This document shows positions 22,895 through 31,108 of a stretch of 39,778 nt of DNA, piece after piece (the stretch's first letter is position 1; the number at the start of each line of letters is the position of its first letter). The position numbers were made by a program, and so were the translations under genes. The notes under the pieces were generated by a model that saw only the letters and a list, made by a program, of their open reading frames with translations, was not told where the DNA came from and made no database searches. Source of the DNA: Akkermansiaceae bacterium (GTDB lineage Bacteria > Verrucomicrobiota > Verrucomicrobiia > Verrucomicrobiales > Akkermansiaceae). The stretch spans positions 1 through 39,778 of the forward strand of contig JAPKDJ010000034.1 of NCBI GenBank assembly GCA_026421245.1. Direction: 5' to 3'.

Positions 22895-23053
22895 ATGAAA
22901 ATCGGAAAAACTTTCTCTCTTCTCATCACCGCCTCTATCCTTGCCATTATCACTGTCGGAGTGGGATTTTCACTAAGACTGGCCCGTTTTTCAAAACTCC
23001 GACTTTCTTCGGCGGATCGGAGTTTTTTGACTCCAGATCTCACACCGGTATGA
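22895..23053 (+). CDS. 52-residue single-helix membrane peptide
   Basis: ATG 22895 to TGA 23053. A hydrophobic helix (SLLITASILAIITVGVGFSL, about 8-27) is followed by a basic segment LRLARFSKLRL and a short tail. Codon use is acceptable. A terminator-like hairpin (22993-23028) lies inside the 3' third of the frame, which raises doubt about whether the full frame is translated; it may be a leader-type peptide. No family known to me. Confidence 0.4.
   Translation: MKIGKTFSLLITASILAIITVGVGFSLRLARFSKLRLSSADRSFLTPDLTPV
22993..23028 (+). terminator. Terminator-like hairpin inside a small reading frame
   Basis: AAAACTCCGA ... TCGGAGTTTT forms a 10 bp perfect stem with a 14-base loop, followed by a further TT. 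It has the form of a strong intrinsic terminator and would separate the YbjN-like gene from the small lipoprotein gene downstream. Confidence 0.65.
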
Positions 23054-23062
23054 TCCCTTGAA

Positions 23063-23173
23063 ATGAAGACCCTTTTTCTACTATCCCTCGTCGCTTTTGG
23101 TTTCGCCTCTTGTGGAGGGACTCCCCCCCCAAGTCCAAAAGTGGAATACGTCCATCCAACCGATTTGGACTAA
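23063..23173 (+). CDS. 36-residue lipoprotein
   Basis: ATG 23063 to TAA 23171-23173. The signal MKTLFLLSLVAFGFASC ends in a lipobox (Cys17), followed by GGTPPPSPKVEYVHPTDLD. The mature part is only 20 residues. The clean signal and lipobox support it being real. It resembles other verrucomicrobial mini-lipoproteins such as the one at 18009. Role unknown. Confidence 0.6.
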   Translation: MKTLFLLSLVAFGFASCGGTPPPSPKVEYVHPTDLD

Positions 23174-23239
23174 CCCCTAGGAAGCGAAAGGGCGGATAAG
23201 CTTTTGCCCTTTGCCACGTTAGGCTTTATCACTTCGCCC

Positions 23240-24481
23240 ATGACCGCGAAGAAGAAGACTGCCACCAAAAAACAAGGAGCTTGGGCCAAGTCGATGCCCG
23301 TCAAGCAATTCGACTTCATGCGCGAAATTCTCGCCGCCCCCAGCCCGATCGGGCTCGAAGGCGCGATGAGTTACGGAGTCCTCAAACCTGCCTTCGAAGA
23401 TTTCAAGCCCAAGCAGTGGGCGATTCATCAATTCAAAGGAAACGCCGGTATCGTTCTCGACACCCATCCCGGCGATGAAAAGCGCACCTCCGTCATGCTC
23501 ATCGGCCACGCCGACAAGATTCGCCTGCAGGTCCGCAGCATCGGTAAGGATGGAAAAATCTGGGTCAACAGCGACTCCTTCCTCCCTTGCACCCTCATCG
23601 GACACGAAGTCAAACTCTTCTCACAGCAACCGGATAAACCCGGCAACTACCGTGTGATCGAAGGAGGCACGATCGAAGCCATGGGCGCCATTCATTTCTC
23701 CGAACCCGCCCAGCGCACGGGCGCCAAGGGAATCAAACCTGAGATGCTTTTTCTCGAACTCCAGATGCACGGCGATAATTGCAAGGAGCGCGTCGAGGAA
23801 CTCGGCATCCGTGCGGGTGACCCCATCATTCTCGACCGCCCCATCCGCAAGGGGTTCACCAAAGACACCTTCTACGGGGCCTATCTCGACAACGGACTCG
23901 GCTGCTTCATGGTCGCCGAACTCGCCCGCCTTCTTGCCAAAAAGCCTCTCAAAAACATCCGCGTCCTTCACACCATCGCGACCCACGAAGAAATCGGCCG
24001 TATGGGAGCCACCGCTATTGCTGGCGAGATGAAGCCGGACGTTCTCATCGGCGCCGACGTCAACCACGACTACGATGCCGCCCCCGGACTCGGAGCAAAG
24101 CGCATGAACACCCTCACCATGGGCAAGGGCTTCTCCCTCACCAACGGCTCCATCACCAGCTCCTTCATCAATTGCTTAATCGAAAAATCCTGCCGCAAAG
24201 CCGGTATTCCCTATCAAATTGACTTCGCCGGCCGCGACACCGGCACCGACGCCATGGCCGCCTCCCTCGCCGGAATCGATAGCGCCGCCACCTCCGTCGG
24301 ATTTCCCATCCGTAACATGCACACCATCTCCGAAACCGGCCATACTTTGGACATCCTTGCCGCCATCCACGGAATGGAAGCCACCCTTCGCGAAATGGAC
24401 AATATGAACCGGGGCAAAGGACTCAGCCGGAACGACCTCCAAAACGAGCACCCCCGTCTTAATGAGGCCAAGAAGGCCTAA
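23240..24481 (+). CDS. M42 family metallopeptidase (glutamyl/tetrahedral aminopeptidase type)
   Basis: 413 residues from ATG 23240. A lysine-rich tail (MTAKKKTATKK) precedes the catalytic domain. All M42 metal and catalytic residues are visible: LIGHADKI (His90, Asp92), YLDNGLG (bridging Asp217), ATHEEIGRMG (catalytic Glu250 and metal Glu251), LIGADVNHD (Asp273) and the final RNMHTISETGH (His361). The inserted PDZ-like domain lies at about 95-165. M42 enzymes form large TET complexes that trim peptides in the cytoplasm. An upstream start (23204) adds 12 residues with no support. Monocistronic. Confidence 0.92.
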   Translation: MTAKKKTATKKQGAWAKSMPVKQFDFMREILAAPSPIGLEGAMSYGVLKPAFEDFKPKQWAIHQFKGNAGIVLDTHPGDEKRTSVMLIGHADKIRLQVRSIGKDGKIWVNSDSFLPCTLIGHEVKLFSQQPDKPGNYRVIEGGTIEAMGAIHFSEPAQRTGAKGIKPEMLFLELQMHGDNCKERVEELGIRAGDPIILDRPIRKGFTKDTFYGAYLDNGLGCFMVAELARLLAKKPLKNIRVLHTIATHEEIGRMGATAIAGEMKPDVLIGADVNHDYDAAPGLGAKRMNTLTMGKGFSLTNGSITSSFINCLIEKSCRKAGIPYQIDFAGRDTGTDAMAASLAGIDSAATSVGFPIRNMHTISETGHTLDILAAIHGMEATLREMDNMNRGKGLSRNDLQNEHPRLNEAKKA

Positions 24482-24509
24482 AAGCCCGGATACAGAAACA
24501 AATCCGAAG

Positions 24510-24887
24510 TCAGCTCGAGACTGTTAACCAATCCCCTGCTTCGACGATCTCATAGCTGTCGAGCCCCTTCAGCCACTCGTAGATCCAAACTGTCGTTGGC
24601 TTGTCGTTCAACGATACTTCAGCTCGGACCCGGTGGTATTCGCCATTCCGGTCATCCTCCAATCCGATGCCTTCAAATTCATCAAGTTCCTTGAGCATCT
24701 CCGACCCGATCTCGTAAATCTCCCCTTTGACAAGACCTCCGTCACCCAGCACCAATCCCGGATACCAATCAATCTTCACCAAGGTTCCCGCAACTTCCGC
24801 CGGACCCAGCCAGCGAGCATCCTTCATCCTCCACTCATTCGACGCCCCCTTGCGTAGTGCTCCGTATACAAACAGGAGATCACTCAT
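24510..24887 (-). CDS. Gamma-glutamylcyclotransferase-like (GGCT/YtfP fold) protein
   Basis: 125 residues. The N-terminal VYGALRKGASNEW is the glycine-rich substrate loop of the family (VYGTLRxG), and KGEIYEI plus LKELDEFEGI holds the probable catalytic Glu. Members cyclise gamma-glutamyl amines or amino acids to 5-oxoproline. Its start overlaps the end of obg by 8 bp, so it is the third gene of a holB-obg-GGCT operon. Exact substrate unknown. Confidence 0.83.
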   Translation of the reverse strand: MSDLLFVYGALRKGASNEWRMKDARWLGPAEVAGTLVKIDWYPGLVLGDGGLVKGEIYEIGSEMLKELDEFEGIGLEDDRNGEYHRVRAEVSLNDKPTTVWIYEWLKGLDSYEIVEAGDWLTVSS

Positions 24888-25944
24888 CGTTCGATTCCAG
24901 AATCCTGGAAATCTCTTCCTTCAACTCCTCCAATCCTTCCCCTTCCATAGCGGAAATCGGGATGATTGGAACCTTCGGAAAGCGACTTTTAAAGTAGCCC
25001 AAATTCTCCTCCGCCCCTTCAAGATCCATCTTGTTCGCCACGACCATCCAGGGGAATTTCGCCAAATCCTCGTCGTAGAGTTTGATCTCGGTCCGCAGGG
25101 TTTGAATGTCCTCGATGGGATCGCGCAATTCACTCCCCGCGATATCCACCACGAAAAGAAGCACCCGGCATCGTGTGATGTGGCGCAGAAATTCATGCCC
25201 CAACCCACGGTTGTCATGAGCTCCTTCAATGAGACCGGGAATATCCGCCACCGTGCAACGTTGCTGCCCCGCCAGCGTCACGACTCCGACTTGCGGCGTG
25301 AGCGTGGTAAACGGATAGGACGCCACCTTCGGCTGCTTTGCCGAAATCTTACCAAGGAGAGTCGACTTCCCAGCATTGGGGAAACCCACCAAACCAACAT
25401 CCGCGATGCGGCGCAGCTCAAAATAAAAGATCCCCTCGTCTCCCTCGGTTCCCAATTCCCGTTCCTGGGGAACCTGGTTGGTCGGGCTTCGGAAGTGAAA
25501 ATTACCTCGTCCCCCTTTTCCGGGTTCGAGCAGGACAAACTCCTGACCTTCCTCCGTCAAATCACAAACCGGAACCAGTTCAACCCCCTCGTCACTTCGC
25601 TCCATCGCAACCGCTTCGGTCACATCGACCGCCGGGCTACGATAAATCACCGTCCCGGGAGGAACACGACCGATCTTGGTCTTTCCGTCTTTCCCGTGGC
25701 GTTTCCAGCTTCGCCCGGGTGCGCCGTCTTCGGCGAGCAACTTGGGATCATAGTGAAAACTGCGAAGGTTGTCGGTATTCCTGTCCACAACGAGCATCAC
25801 CTTGCCACCATCCCCGCCATCACCGCCATCGGGACCTCCGCGTGGGACGTATTTTTCCTTTCGGAAGCTTAACGCTCCGTGTCCGCCGTCACCGGCGCGA
25901 CAATGGACCCGAATATGGTCGACGAATGACTTGTCTCTTTTCAT
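24880..25944 (-). CDS. obg: Obg family GTPase
   Basis: 354 residues. The glycine-rich Obg fold fills the first 160 residues (RAGDGGHGALSFRKEKYVPRGGPDGG, GDGGDGG). The G domain follows with G1 GFPNAGKST (187-195), G3 DIPGLIEGAH (234-243), G4 NKMD (304-307) and G5 SAMEG (331-335). It ends right after the G domain, so the variable C-terminal OCT domain is absent. Obg binds the large ribosomal subunit late in assembly and responds to starvation. It is translationally coupled to holB (4 bp overlap). Confidence 0.97.
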   Translation of the reverse strand: MKRDKSFVDHIRVHCRAGDGGHGALSFRKEKYVPRGGPDGGDGGDGGKVMLVVDRNTDNLRSFHYDPKLLAEDGAPGRSWKRHGKDGKTKIGRVPPGTVIYRSPAVDVTEAVAMERSDEGVELVPVCDLTEEGQEFVLLEPGKGGRGNFHFRSPTNQVPQERELGTEGDEGIFYFELRRIADVGLVGFPNAGKSTLLGKISAKQPKVASYPFTTLTPQVGVVTLAGQQRCTVADIPGLIEGAHDNRGLGHEFLRHITRCRVLLFVVDIAGSELRDPIEDIQTLRTEIKLYDEDLAKFPWMVVANKMDLEGAEENLGYFKSRFPKVPIIPISAMEGEGLEELKEEISRILESNDE

Positions 25945-26963
25945 GAGCTGATCTTTCCAAAGGTGTTCATTAATGAGACTTCAAGCGCGAGAGCCTCCAC
26001 GACATTTGTTTCCAACAAGCGCCGCAGCTCCTCCATGGCCGCAACCCGTCGTAATAGCACGTCTAAATCTTCATTCTCGACCGCTTCCGCCATCACTTCG
26101 GCATATTCGGGAAACTCAAGCCCCTCGCCCCCAGCTTTGAGACGCAGTAAATCCCCCACCCAAGCGTGAATCGTTTCGATCATTAGCGACCGCTCGCCCA
26201 GATAATCTGCCGAGGCCTGTGCTAAGTGGATTTTTTCACGATCGTCCATCCATCTGGCATCAACAATCTTCTGATACTTCACCTTCTCCTCTTTGAAAAT
26301 CGCGGCATAGTCTTTCTCAATTTCCGCTTTGCGTTCACGCAGGAGGTTTTCAAGACCAGCCTTAACCGCAAGTCCGGATTCCAGCTCACCGATTCCATCG
26401 CGGGTGACTTGCTCAAGCAATGGCAGGATCCGCTTCACCTGGTCCGGCTTTTCCGCACCCGGAGTGGCCGCAAGAGCGATATGAACGCACCTCGACCAGA
26501 TTGTGGGAAGTAGCTTCTCGGCCTCGCTTGAGAGAAGAAGAAGTAAACTTTCACGCGGAGGTTCTTCAAGCGTCTTGAGGAAGGCGTTCGCCGCCGAATC
26601 ACCCATCCGGTCGGCATCGACAATCACCCCGATTTTCCAAGTTCCATTGGGTGATGATTGATTCATCATCTTCTCCAGCGCGCGAATATCATCGACCGCG
26701 ATGAGCCGGGATTTCGAACGGGGCCGCACCACGCGGATATACTCCCCTTCCAGTTCGGCCAGCGATGGCACAACCGCCTCGACCGGCTCCCCCCATAAAT
26801 CTTCCCCCTCATCCTTTTCCCCATTCAAAAGGTGCCCCATTTTGGCTGCCAATTCCTCTTTGCCGCTCCCCTTGGGCCCGGTGATCAAAAAAGCATGCGC
26901 CAAGCGTGCCCGCTCGTGAGCAGCCGCGATCAATTCAAACGCCTTGGCCACCGTGAATGCCAT
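25941..26963 (-). CDS. holB: DNA polymerase III delta' subunit
   Basis: 340 residues. It has the AAA+ clamp-loader pattern: HAFLITGPKGSGKEELA with Walker A (29-36), VDDIRALEKMMN, DADRMGDSAANAFLKTLEEPP (Walker B and following helix) and TIWSRC. The usual four-cysteine zinc module is absent. Delta' is part of the clamp loader that places the sliding clamp. It overlaps obg by 4 bp, so replication and ribosome-assembly genes share an operon. DnaX is the alternative, but the short length and lack of a C-terminal tau part favour delta'. Confidence 0.88.
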   Translation of the reverse strand: MAFTVAKAFELIAAAHERARLAHAFLITGPKGSGKEELAAKMGHLLNGEKDEGEDLWGEPVEAVVPSLAELEGEYIRVVRPRSKSRLIAVDDIRALEKMMNQSSPNGTWKIGVIVDADRMGDSAANAFLKTLEEPPRESLLLLLSSEAEKLLPTIWSRCVHIALAATPGAEKPDQVKRILPLLEQVTRDGIGELESGLAVKAGLENLLRERKAEIEKDYAAIFKEEKVKYQKIVDARWMDDREKIHLAQASADYLGERSLMIETIHAWVGDLLRLKAGGEGLEFPEYAEVMAEAVENEDLDVLLRRVAAMEELRRLLETNVVEALALEVSLMNTFGKISS

Positions 26964-27059
26964 GCTTGGAAGCTACCGCGGCACAGCTGAACCGGCAAGA
27001 CTAGACCAATTCCCTCTGGCAGAGCCGGCCCAAAAGCGATACGGATGAGACCATTCAAA

Positions 27060-27410
27060 ATGAACTTCCATTTCCACTTCACTCGCCGATCCTTTCTGGG
27101 AGCCGGTTTCACCACCGCCTTCTCCCTCCCACTTCTTCATGCCAAAAAGAAAAAGGCTCCCTGGCTCCAGATCTCTCTCCAGCAATATTCCTTCAATGGA
27201 ATGTTCCACACCAAAAAACTCGACCCCTTGAATCACTCCAAATTCGCGGTGGCAAAAACCGGCATCAAGGCTCTCGAATACGACAACGGTTTCTTCAAAG
27301 ACAAAGGAGGGGGCGCCATCGGGATCGAGTTTGAAGAAAAAAACGATTCGGTCGCCGGGGGCCTCGGAACCCAAAACCTCATTGAAAACACCCTCAAAAA
27401 ACTCGCTTGA
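27060..27410 (+). pseudogene. Truncated sugar phosphate isomerase/epimerase-like protein
   Basis: 116 residues from ATG 27060. A Tat-type signal (TRRSFLGAG ... FSLPLL) leads into ISLQQYSFNGMFHTKKLDP and KTGIKALEYDNGFFKDKG, the first strands of a xylose isomerase-like TIM barrel. Intact members are about 300 residues. Here the barrel stops and the frame jumps to GGLGTQNLIENTLKKLA, which looks like the normal C-terminal end. This fits a large in-frame internal deletion. Signal and frame are intact, so a small exported product could still be made. It is followed 3 bp later by a secreted protease gene. Confidence 0.6.
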
Positions 27411-27413
27411 GCC

Positions 27414-28352
27414 ATGATCCGCTGCCACACGCTTTTCGTTCTTCTCTGCTCCCTCGCGTGCGCGCAAGGCGAACTCAAAACCACCAAAAGTAATCCCGCC
27501 CTCAAGGCTCGTGGAGACACCCTCTTGAAAGAGATCATCTCGCAAAAATGGGCCGCCGGCTGGAAAAATGCCACCTTGGACAAGATCCGCCTCGTGGCGC
27601 AAAAGCCGGACCTCGCCGAACCCACCGGACTTCCTCCCGTTTGGTCCGCCATCATCAATGGTCCCGCTGGCAAGAAAGGCCACCTCATGTGGGACAGCTC
27701 CGGCGAAGGCCGACTCGTAGAATTTTCACTCGATGACAAACTCGAGATCAAAGGCGGCGTCTTCGGTCTCCCGGCGCTCCAGCAATTCCCGATGAAAGAC
27801 GAAAAAGGCCAACTCGTCGCTTCGGGTTGCGTCCCAACTGCAGCCGCCAGCGTGGTCTCCTACTGGGTTGCCAAAGACTATCCCCAATGGAGTGGCGAAG
27901 ACGGAACGACCCCAAAAGATCTCGCCCTCCGGCTACGCAAGAAAATGAAAATGTCTCTTTTCCCGGACACCGATGGATTCTCCCCCAACCGCATGCCCCT
28001 TGCCGGAACCTATCCCAGTGAGCTCTACAAGGCGCTAAAACAAGACGCTCAATCCCACGGAGTTTCCATGTCGATCGGTTTGAAAAGATTCTCATTTGAA
28101 GAATTGCAAACAGAGATCAAGGCCTCTCGCCCAGCTCTCCTCTCGTGTGTCGTACGGGTCGCTCATCAACCGGAACTTTCCTGGGGGCACGAAGTCGCAG
28201 CCGTTGGCTTTTGCCAAATCGATGACGTCGAACTCGTCGGGATCCTCGACAACTTCTATCCCACCAAATATCCCGAAACCATTCGCTGGATTCGCAAGGA
28301 CGCCTTCAGCTCCATCGTTACTCTTCGTCCGGCTCTGGAGAATCAAAAGTGA
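27414..28352 (+). CDS. Secreted C39-like cysteine protease
   Basis: 312 residues with a signal peptide (about 1-18, HTLFVLLCSLACAQG). The Peptidase_C39_2 pattern is present: ASGCVPTAAASVVSYW with nucleophile Cys139, SWGHEVAAVGF with His259, and GILDNFYP with Asp279. A roughly 130-residue N-terminal domain precedes the catalytic core. No transporter gene accompanies it, so it is not a bacteriocin-maturation C39 but a free-standing periplasmic or secreted enzyme. Substrate unknown. The start lies 3 bp after the truncated isomerase, so they are likely co-transcribed. Confidence 0.75.
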   Translation: MIRCHTLFVLLCSLACAQGELKTTKSNPALKARGDTLLKEIISQKWAAGWKNATLDKIRLVAQKPDLAEPTGLPPVWSAIINGPAGKKGHLMWDSSGEGRLVEFSLDDKLEIKGGVFGLPALQQFPMKDEKGQLVASGCVPTAAASVVSYWVAKDYPQWSGEDGTTPKDLALRLRKKMKMSLFPDTDGFSPNRMPLAGTYPSELYKALKQDAQSHGVSMSIGLKRFSFEELQTEIKASRPALLSCVVRVAHQPELSWGHEVAAVGFCQIDDVELVGILDNFYPTKYPETIRWIRKDAFSSIVTLRPALENQK

Positions 28353-28401
28353 TGGCAAAGTGGGGCGGCAACTGTCAGGGCGTCGACTGTTGAGGAGAGA
28401 C

Positions 28402-28584
28402 TTAAGGAGACTCGATCCGACGAATCAGCTCCCGCTGATTAACGAGCGAAACCCGACAAACAAGGTCGTCCCCTTCCCTTTTGATCGCAGCAGAATCGAC
28501 TTCGATCCGATCGGGCGCCTTCTTCTGACACGACACTAGAAACAAAGCCGAAATAATCAGAGCCAAACGCCTCACACCACCCAA
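28402..28584 (-). CDS. Small lipoprotein downstream of bioD
   Basis: 60 residues. The signal RLALIISALFLVSC ends in a lipobox (Cys19), then QKKAPDRIEVDSAAIKREGD and a hydrophilic tail. The start overlaps the bioD end by 13 bp; it is on the same strand and probably co-transcribed. A GTG at 28575 is an alternative start. No family recognised. Confidence 0.55.
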   Translation of the reverse strand: MGGVRRLALIISALFLVSCQKKAPDRIEVDSAAIKREGDDLVCRVSLVNQRELIRRIESP

Positions 28585-29210
28585 TCAATCCAATCGGCAT
28601 CAGTCAAAACCTCACCCACAATCGCTACCGGACAAAGTTCTTCCAGCATCATTCGGTTCGTCGTGGCAGCGACATCCCGCTCGGCCTCGAGGTGGTTGAG
28701 CACCACACCGACGCACTCCAATCCCGACGCTTGAATCGCCTTCACCGTCAACAAAGTATGGTTCAGCGTTCCCAGCCAATTGGCCGCGACGACCAACACC
28801 GGAAAGCCCAACTCTTTCGCAAACTCCGGAAAGCCGAAGTCCTCGCCCATGGGCACTTCCCAGCCACCCACGCCTTCAACCAGAGTAAAGTCGTGGGCGT
28901 CCCGCACTTTGTGGATTTGTTCCACCATCAGGCCCAACTCCAACGGATTCCCTTCGATCCGCGACGCCACCAACGGGGCCACCGGAGTTCGATACCACCT
29001 GGGATTCACCACATCTAGATCGAGCGACCCTCCGTTGGCCTCCCACAGACGCTCCGCATCATCACGGGCTCCACTCAAGACCGGCTTCAAACCCACCGCC
29101 GCAGTGCCCGTTTTCCGAAGCTCTTCAACAATGAGCGCGGAAACCCAGGTCTTCCCGATCCCCGTGTCCGTGCCTGTGACCAGAAGACCGGGCCATTGCT
29201 CGAACTTCAT
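28572..29210 (-). CDS. bioD: Dethiobiotin synthetase
   Basis: 212 residues. P-loop enzyme that closes the ureido ring of biotin using ATP and CO2. Motifs: LVTGTDTGIGKTWVSALI (P-loop at about 12-21), GLKPVLSGARDD, VEGVGGWEVPM and VLVVAANWLGTLNHTLLT. The length is normal. No other bio genes lie in the window, so biotin synthesis genes are scattered. It lies 57 bp downstream of cdaA. Confidence 0.95.
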   Translation of the reverse strand: MKFEQWPGLLVTGTDTGIGKTWVSALIVEELRKTGTAAVGLKPVLSGARDDAERLWEANGGSLDLDVVNPRWYRTPVAPLVASRIEGNPLELGLMVEQIHKVRDAHDFTLVEGVGGWEVPMGEDFGFPEFAKELGFPVLVVAANWLGTLNHTLLTVKAIQASGLECVGVVLNHLEAERDVAATTNRMMLEELCPVAIVGEVLTDADWIDWVV

Positions 29211-29267
29211 GGTTCCAAATTCTCAATCTCGGATTCAGCGAACAGGTTGTTTCCCTCCAGATGGAGG

Positions 29268-30113
29268 TTAATCAGATACCATATCGCGATCGCGAGGGCC
29301 AGAGCGGCGATCTTCGCCGTCCAGTTCCTCAGGAACCACTTCTTTAATTGCTTCACCATGGGGTAGGAATATATCTTCTAGTTTTTTGCGGAATTCGTCT
29401 TCGGAAAGATTTCGGAAAATCTTGCCTTCGACCACAATCGAAATCGCTCCCGTCTCCTCGCTGACAATAATGGCAACGGCATCGGCCTCCTCGCTAATTC
29501 CAAATCCAGCCCGATGTCGCAGTCCCAGCGAGCGATCCGAAAGTTCTTTTTGACTGACCGGAAAAATACAGGAAGCCGAAGCAACCCGCTCTTTTTTTAG
29601 AATGAGCCCGCCGTCATGTAACGCCGTTTTGGGGTGGAAGATGGTGGCGACCAGCTCCACCGACAGAACGCTGTCAATCGTCACCCCGGTGCTTTCGTAG
29701 TCCTCCAGATCAATCCCACGCTCAATCGCAAAAAGAGCCCCAAACCGTTTCTTAGAGAGTTTCACCACCGATTCGGCGAGGGTTTCCAAAAAAACCTTCT
29801 GCGGAGTTGTCGAAAAGGAAAAGAGATTGGCGCTGCCCAAGCGCGCCAGACCATTGCGCAATTCCGGTTGGAAAATAATCAGAAGGGCGAAAGCCAAAAT
29901 AGCTGCGGCGCTCTTAATAATCCACTCAATGACCTTCAACTCGAGAATCTGGGAAGCAAGCGTCAGCAGGATCACCACCGCAGCCAGTCCCACCAGAATA
30001 CGCGCCCCCCTGGTCGCACGAAAAACTCGGTAAACCTGATAAATAAGGATCCAGAGCACCAAGATCTCCACACCGGCACGCCAGTGATCACGAAGGAGCT
30101 CAAACAGATTCAC
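29268..30113 (-). CDS. cdaA: Diadenylate cyclase CdaA (DisA_N domain)
   Basis: 281 residues. Three transmembrane helices occupy about 15-85 (LVLWILIYQVYRVF, ILVGLAAVVILLTLAS, AAAILAFALLIIF). The DAC domain follows with FQPELRNGLARLG, ALHDGGLIL (catalytic Asp167, DGG instead of the DGA of many homologues) and GLRHRAGFGI (RHR 199-201). It makes cyclic di-AMP from two ATP, a signal for osmolyte and wall control. The C-terminus is charged and disordered. The start is GTG 30113. No CdaR/YbbR partner is adjacent. Confidence 0.95.
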   Translation of the reverse strand: MNLFELLRDHWRAGVEILVLWILIYQVYRVFRATRGARILVGLAAVVILLTLASQILELKVIEWIIKSAAAILAFALLIIFQPELRNGLARLGSANLFSFSTTPQKVFLETLAESVVKLSKKRFGALFAIERGIDLEDYESTGVTIDSVLSVELVATIFHPKTALHDGGLILKKERVASASCIFPVSQKELSDRSLGLRHRAGFGISEEADAVAIIVSEETGAISIVVEGKIFRNLSEDEFRKKLEDIFLPHGEAIKEVVPEELDGEDRRSGPRDRDMVSD

Positions 30114-30136
30114 AATAATTACAGGATTGGTTAGAA

Positions 30137-31030
30137 CTAGCGCCCAATAAGCTTGCGACCCATTTCGGGAGTGACATTGAAACGCAGGGTATCCGACGCC
30201 TTGGGCTTGGATTCATCTTCAATTTGATATTGCACCGCCTTGGTCGGCTGGGTCCCCTGAACCTCGGACATCAGGTAAATCCGAAGAGTAATCGGAGCCT
30301 TGGGATCTCCGCCGGCAATATCCTTAATGGAGTATTGCATCTCATTCAACCCGTCGTGTGCCCCTCCAATCACCACATCGGAGCGCTTCGTGTTCTGGAA
30401 AAGATGGGATGACGTCTTGTTCACCAGAAGCTTCACTTCACGACCGGGGCAAAAAACGTAGGCTTTCGCAATGTATTTTGGCGGCCCGCGAATCGCCAAA
30501 GGCGCGGGAGGCACCACACCATTGGGCTGAAAGTCCACCGTATCCACGAACTTCAAATCCCCCGCAAGGAGCTGCTTCCGGACATCTGGAATGGCATCGA
30601 GTTTCACGAACTCCCCTCCGTCGTATTTCCAACCGGTTCCTTCCTGCACATACGAAATCACGAAAAGATTGTCCGTGGGCTTTCCTCCAACACCAAAGTC
30701 CACCTTCCCAAAATAGACAGCTTTACCAGTGCGCCCCTTCACCCGGACGCGCAAAGCCTTCAAATTTGAAACATCGGGTGGAGACCCCGGCGCACCAAAG
30801 ACGGCGTCGGGAAAGCGCCGTTTCTCGCTCCAGATTCGATTTCGGACATTGGTCTGCCGGACATTGGAAGTAAGGCGCTTCCAGGTTGCCGCATCCTTCT
30901 TAATCATCGCACCACGCCAACTTACATAGACTTGGCGTAAGTGTCCCGCCAACTGCTTGTCAGGCATCGCTTGGGAGTGCGCTGGAGTCACCATCGCCAG
31001 AAGGCTGAAAAGTAAAATCAGTCGTTTCAT
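30137..31030 (-). CDS. Secreted protein of unknown function
   Basis: 297 residues from ATG 31030, where a clean signal peptide begins (KRLILLFSLLAMVTPAHSQA). Longer starts add an arginine-rich tail and overlap the upstream promoter space. The mature part has an alpha-helical N-terminal module (LRQVYVSWRGAMIKKDAATW) resembling an NTF2-like or CHAD-type helix hairpin, and a beta-rich C-terminal half with YVFCPGREVKLLVNKTSS and ITLRIYLMSEV. I do not recognise the family. It lies 23 bp upstream of cdaA on the same strand, so a shared transcript is likely. Confidence 0.78.
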   Translation of the reverse strand: MKRLILLFSLLAMVTPAHSQAMPDKQLAGHLRQVYVSWRGAMIKKDAATWKRLTSNVRQTNVRNRIWSEKRRFPDAVFGAPGSPPDVSNLKALRVRVKGRTGKAVYFGKVDFGVGGKPTDNLFVISYVQEGTGWKYDGGEFVKLDAIPDVRKQLLAGDLKFVDTVDFQPNGVVPPAPLAIRGPPKYIAKAYVFCPGREVKLLVNKTSSHLFQNTKRSDVVIGGAHDGLNEMQYSIKDIAGGDPKAPITLRIYLMSEVQGTQPTKAVQYQIEDESKPKASDTLRFNVTPEMGRKLIGR

Positions 31031-31108
31031 GGAGAAACTATGGACAATTGCACCCACATTTGGAAAAGCTTTTCTACGCCAACGTAAGTTTGCGCCTCCC
31101 GACACCCG

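Noticed and set aside
24727-25872. Plus-strand frame of about 381 codons opposite obg
   Set aside because: obg is certain. The antisense product has no recognisable fold.
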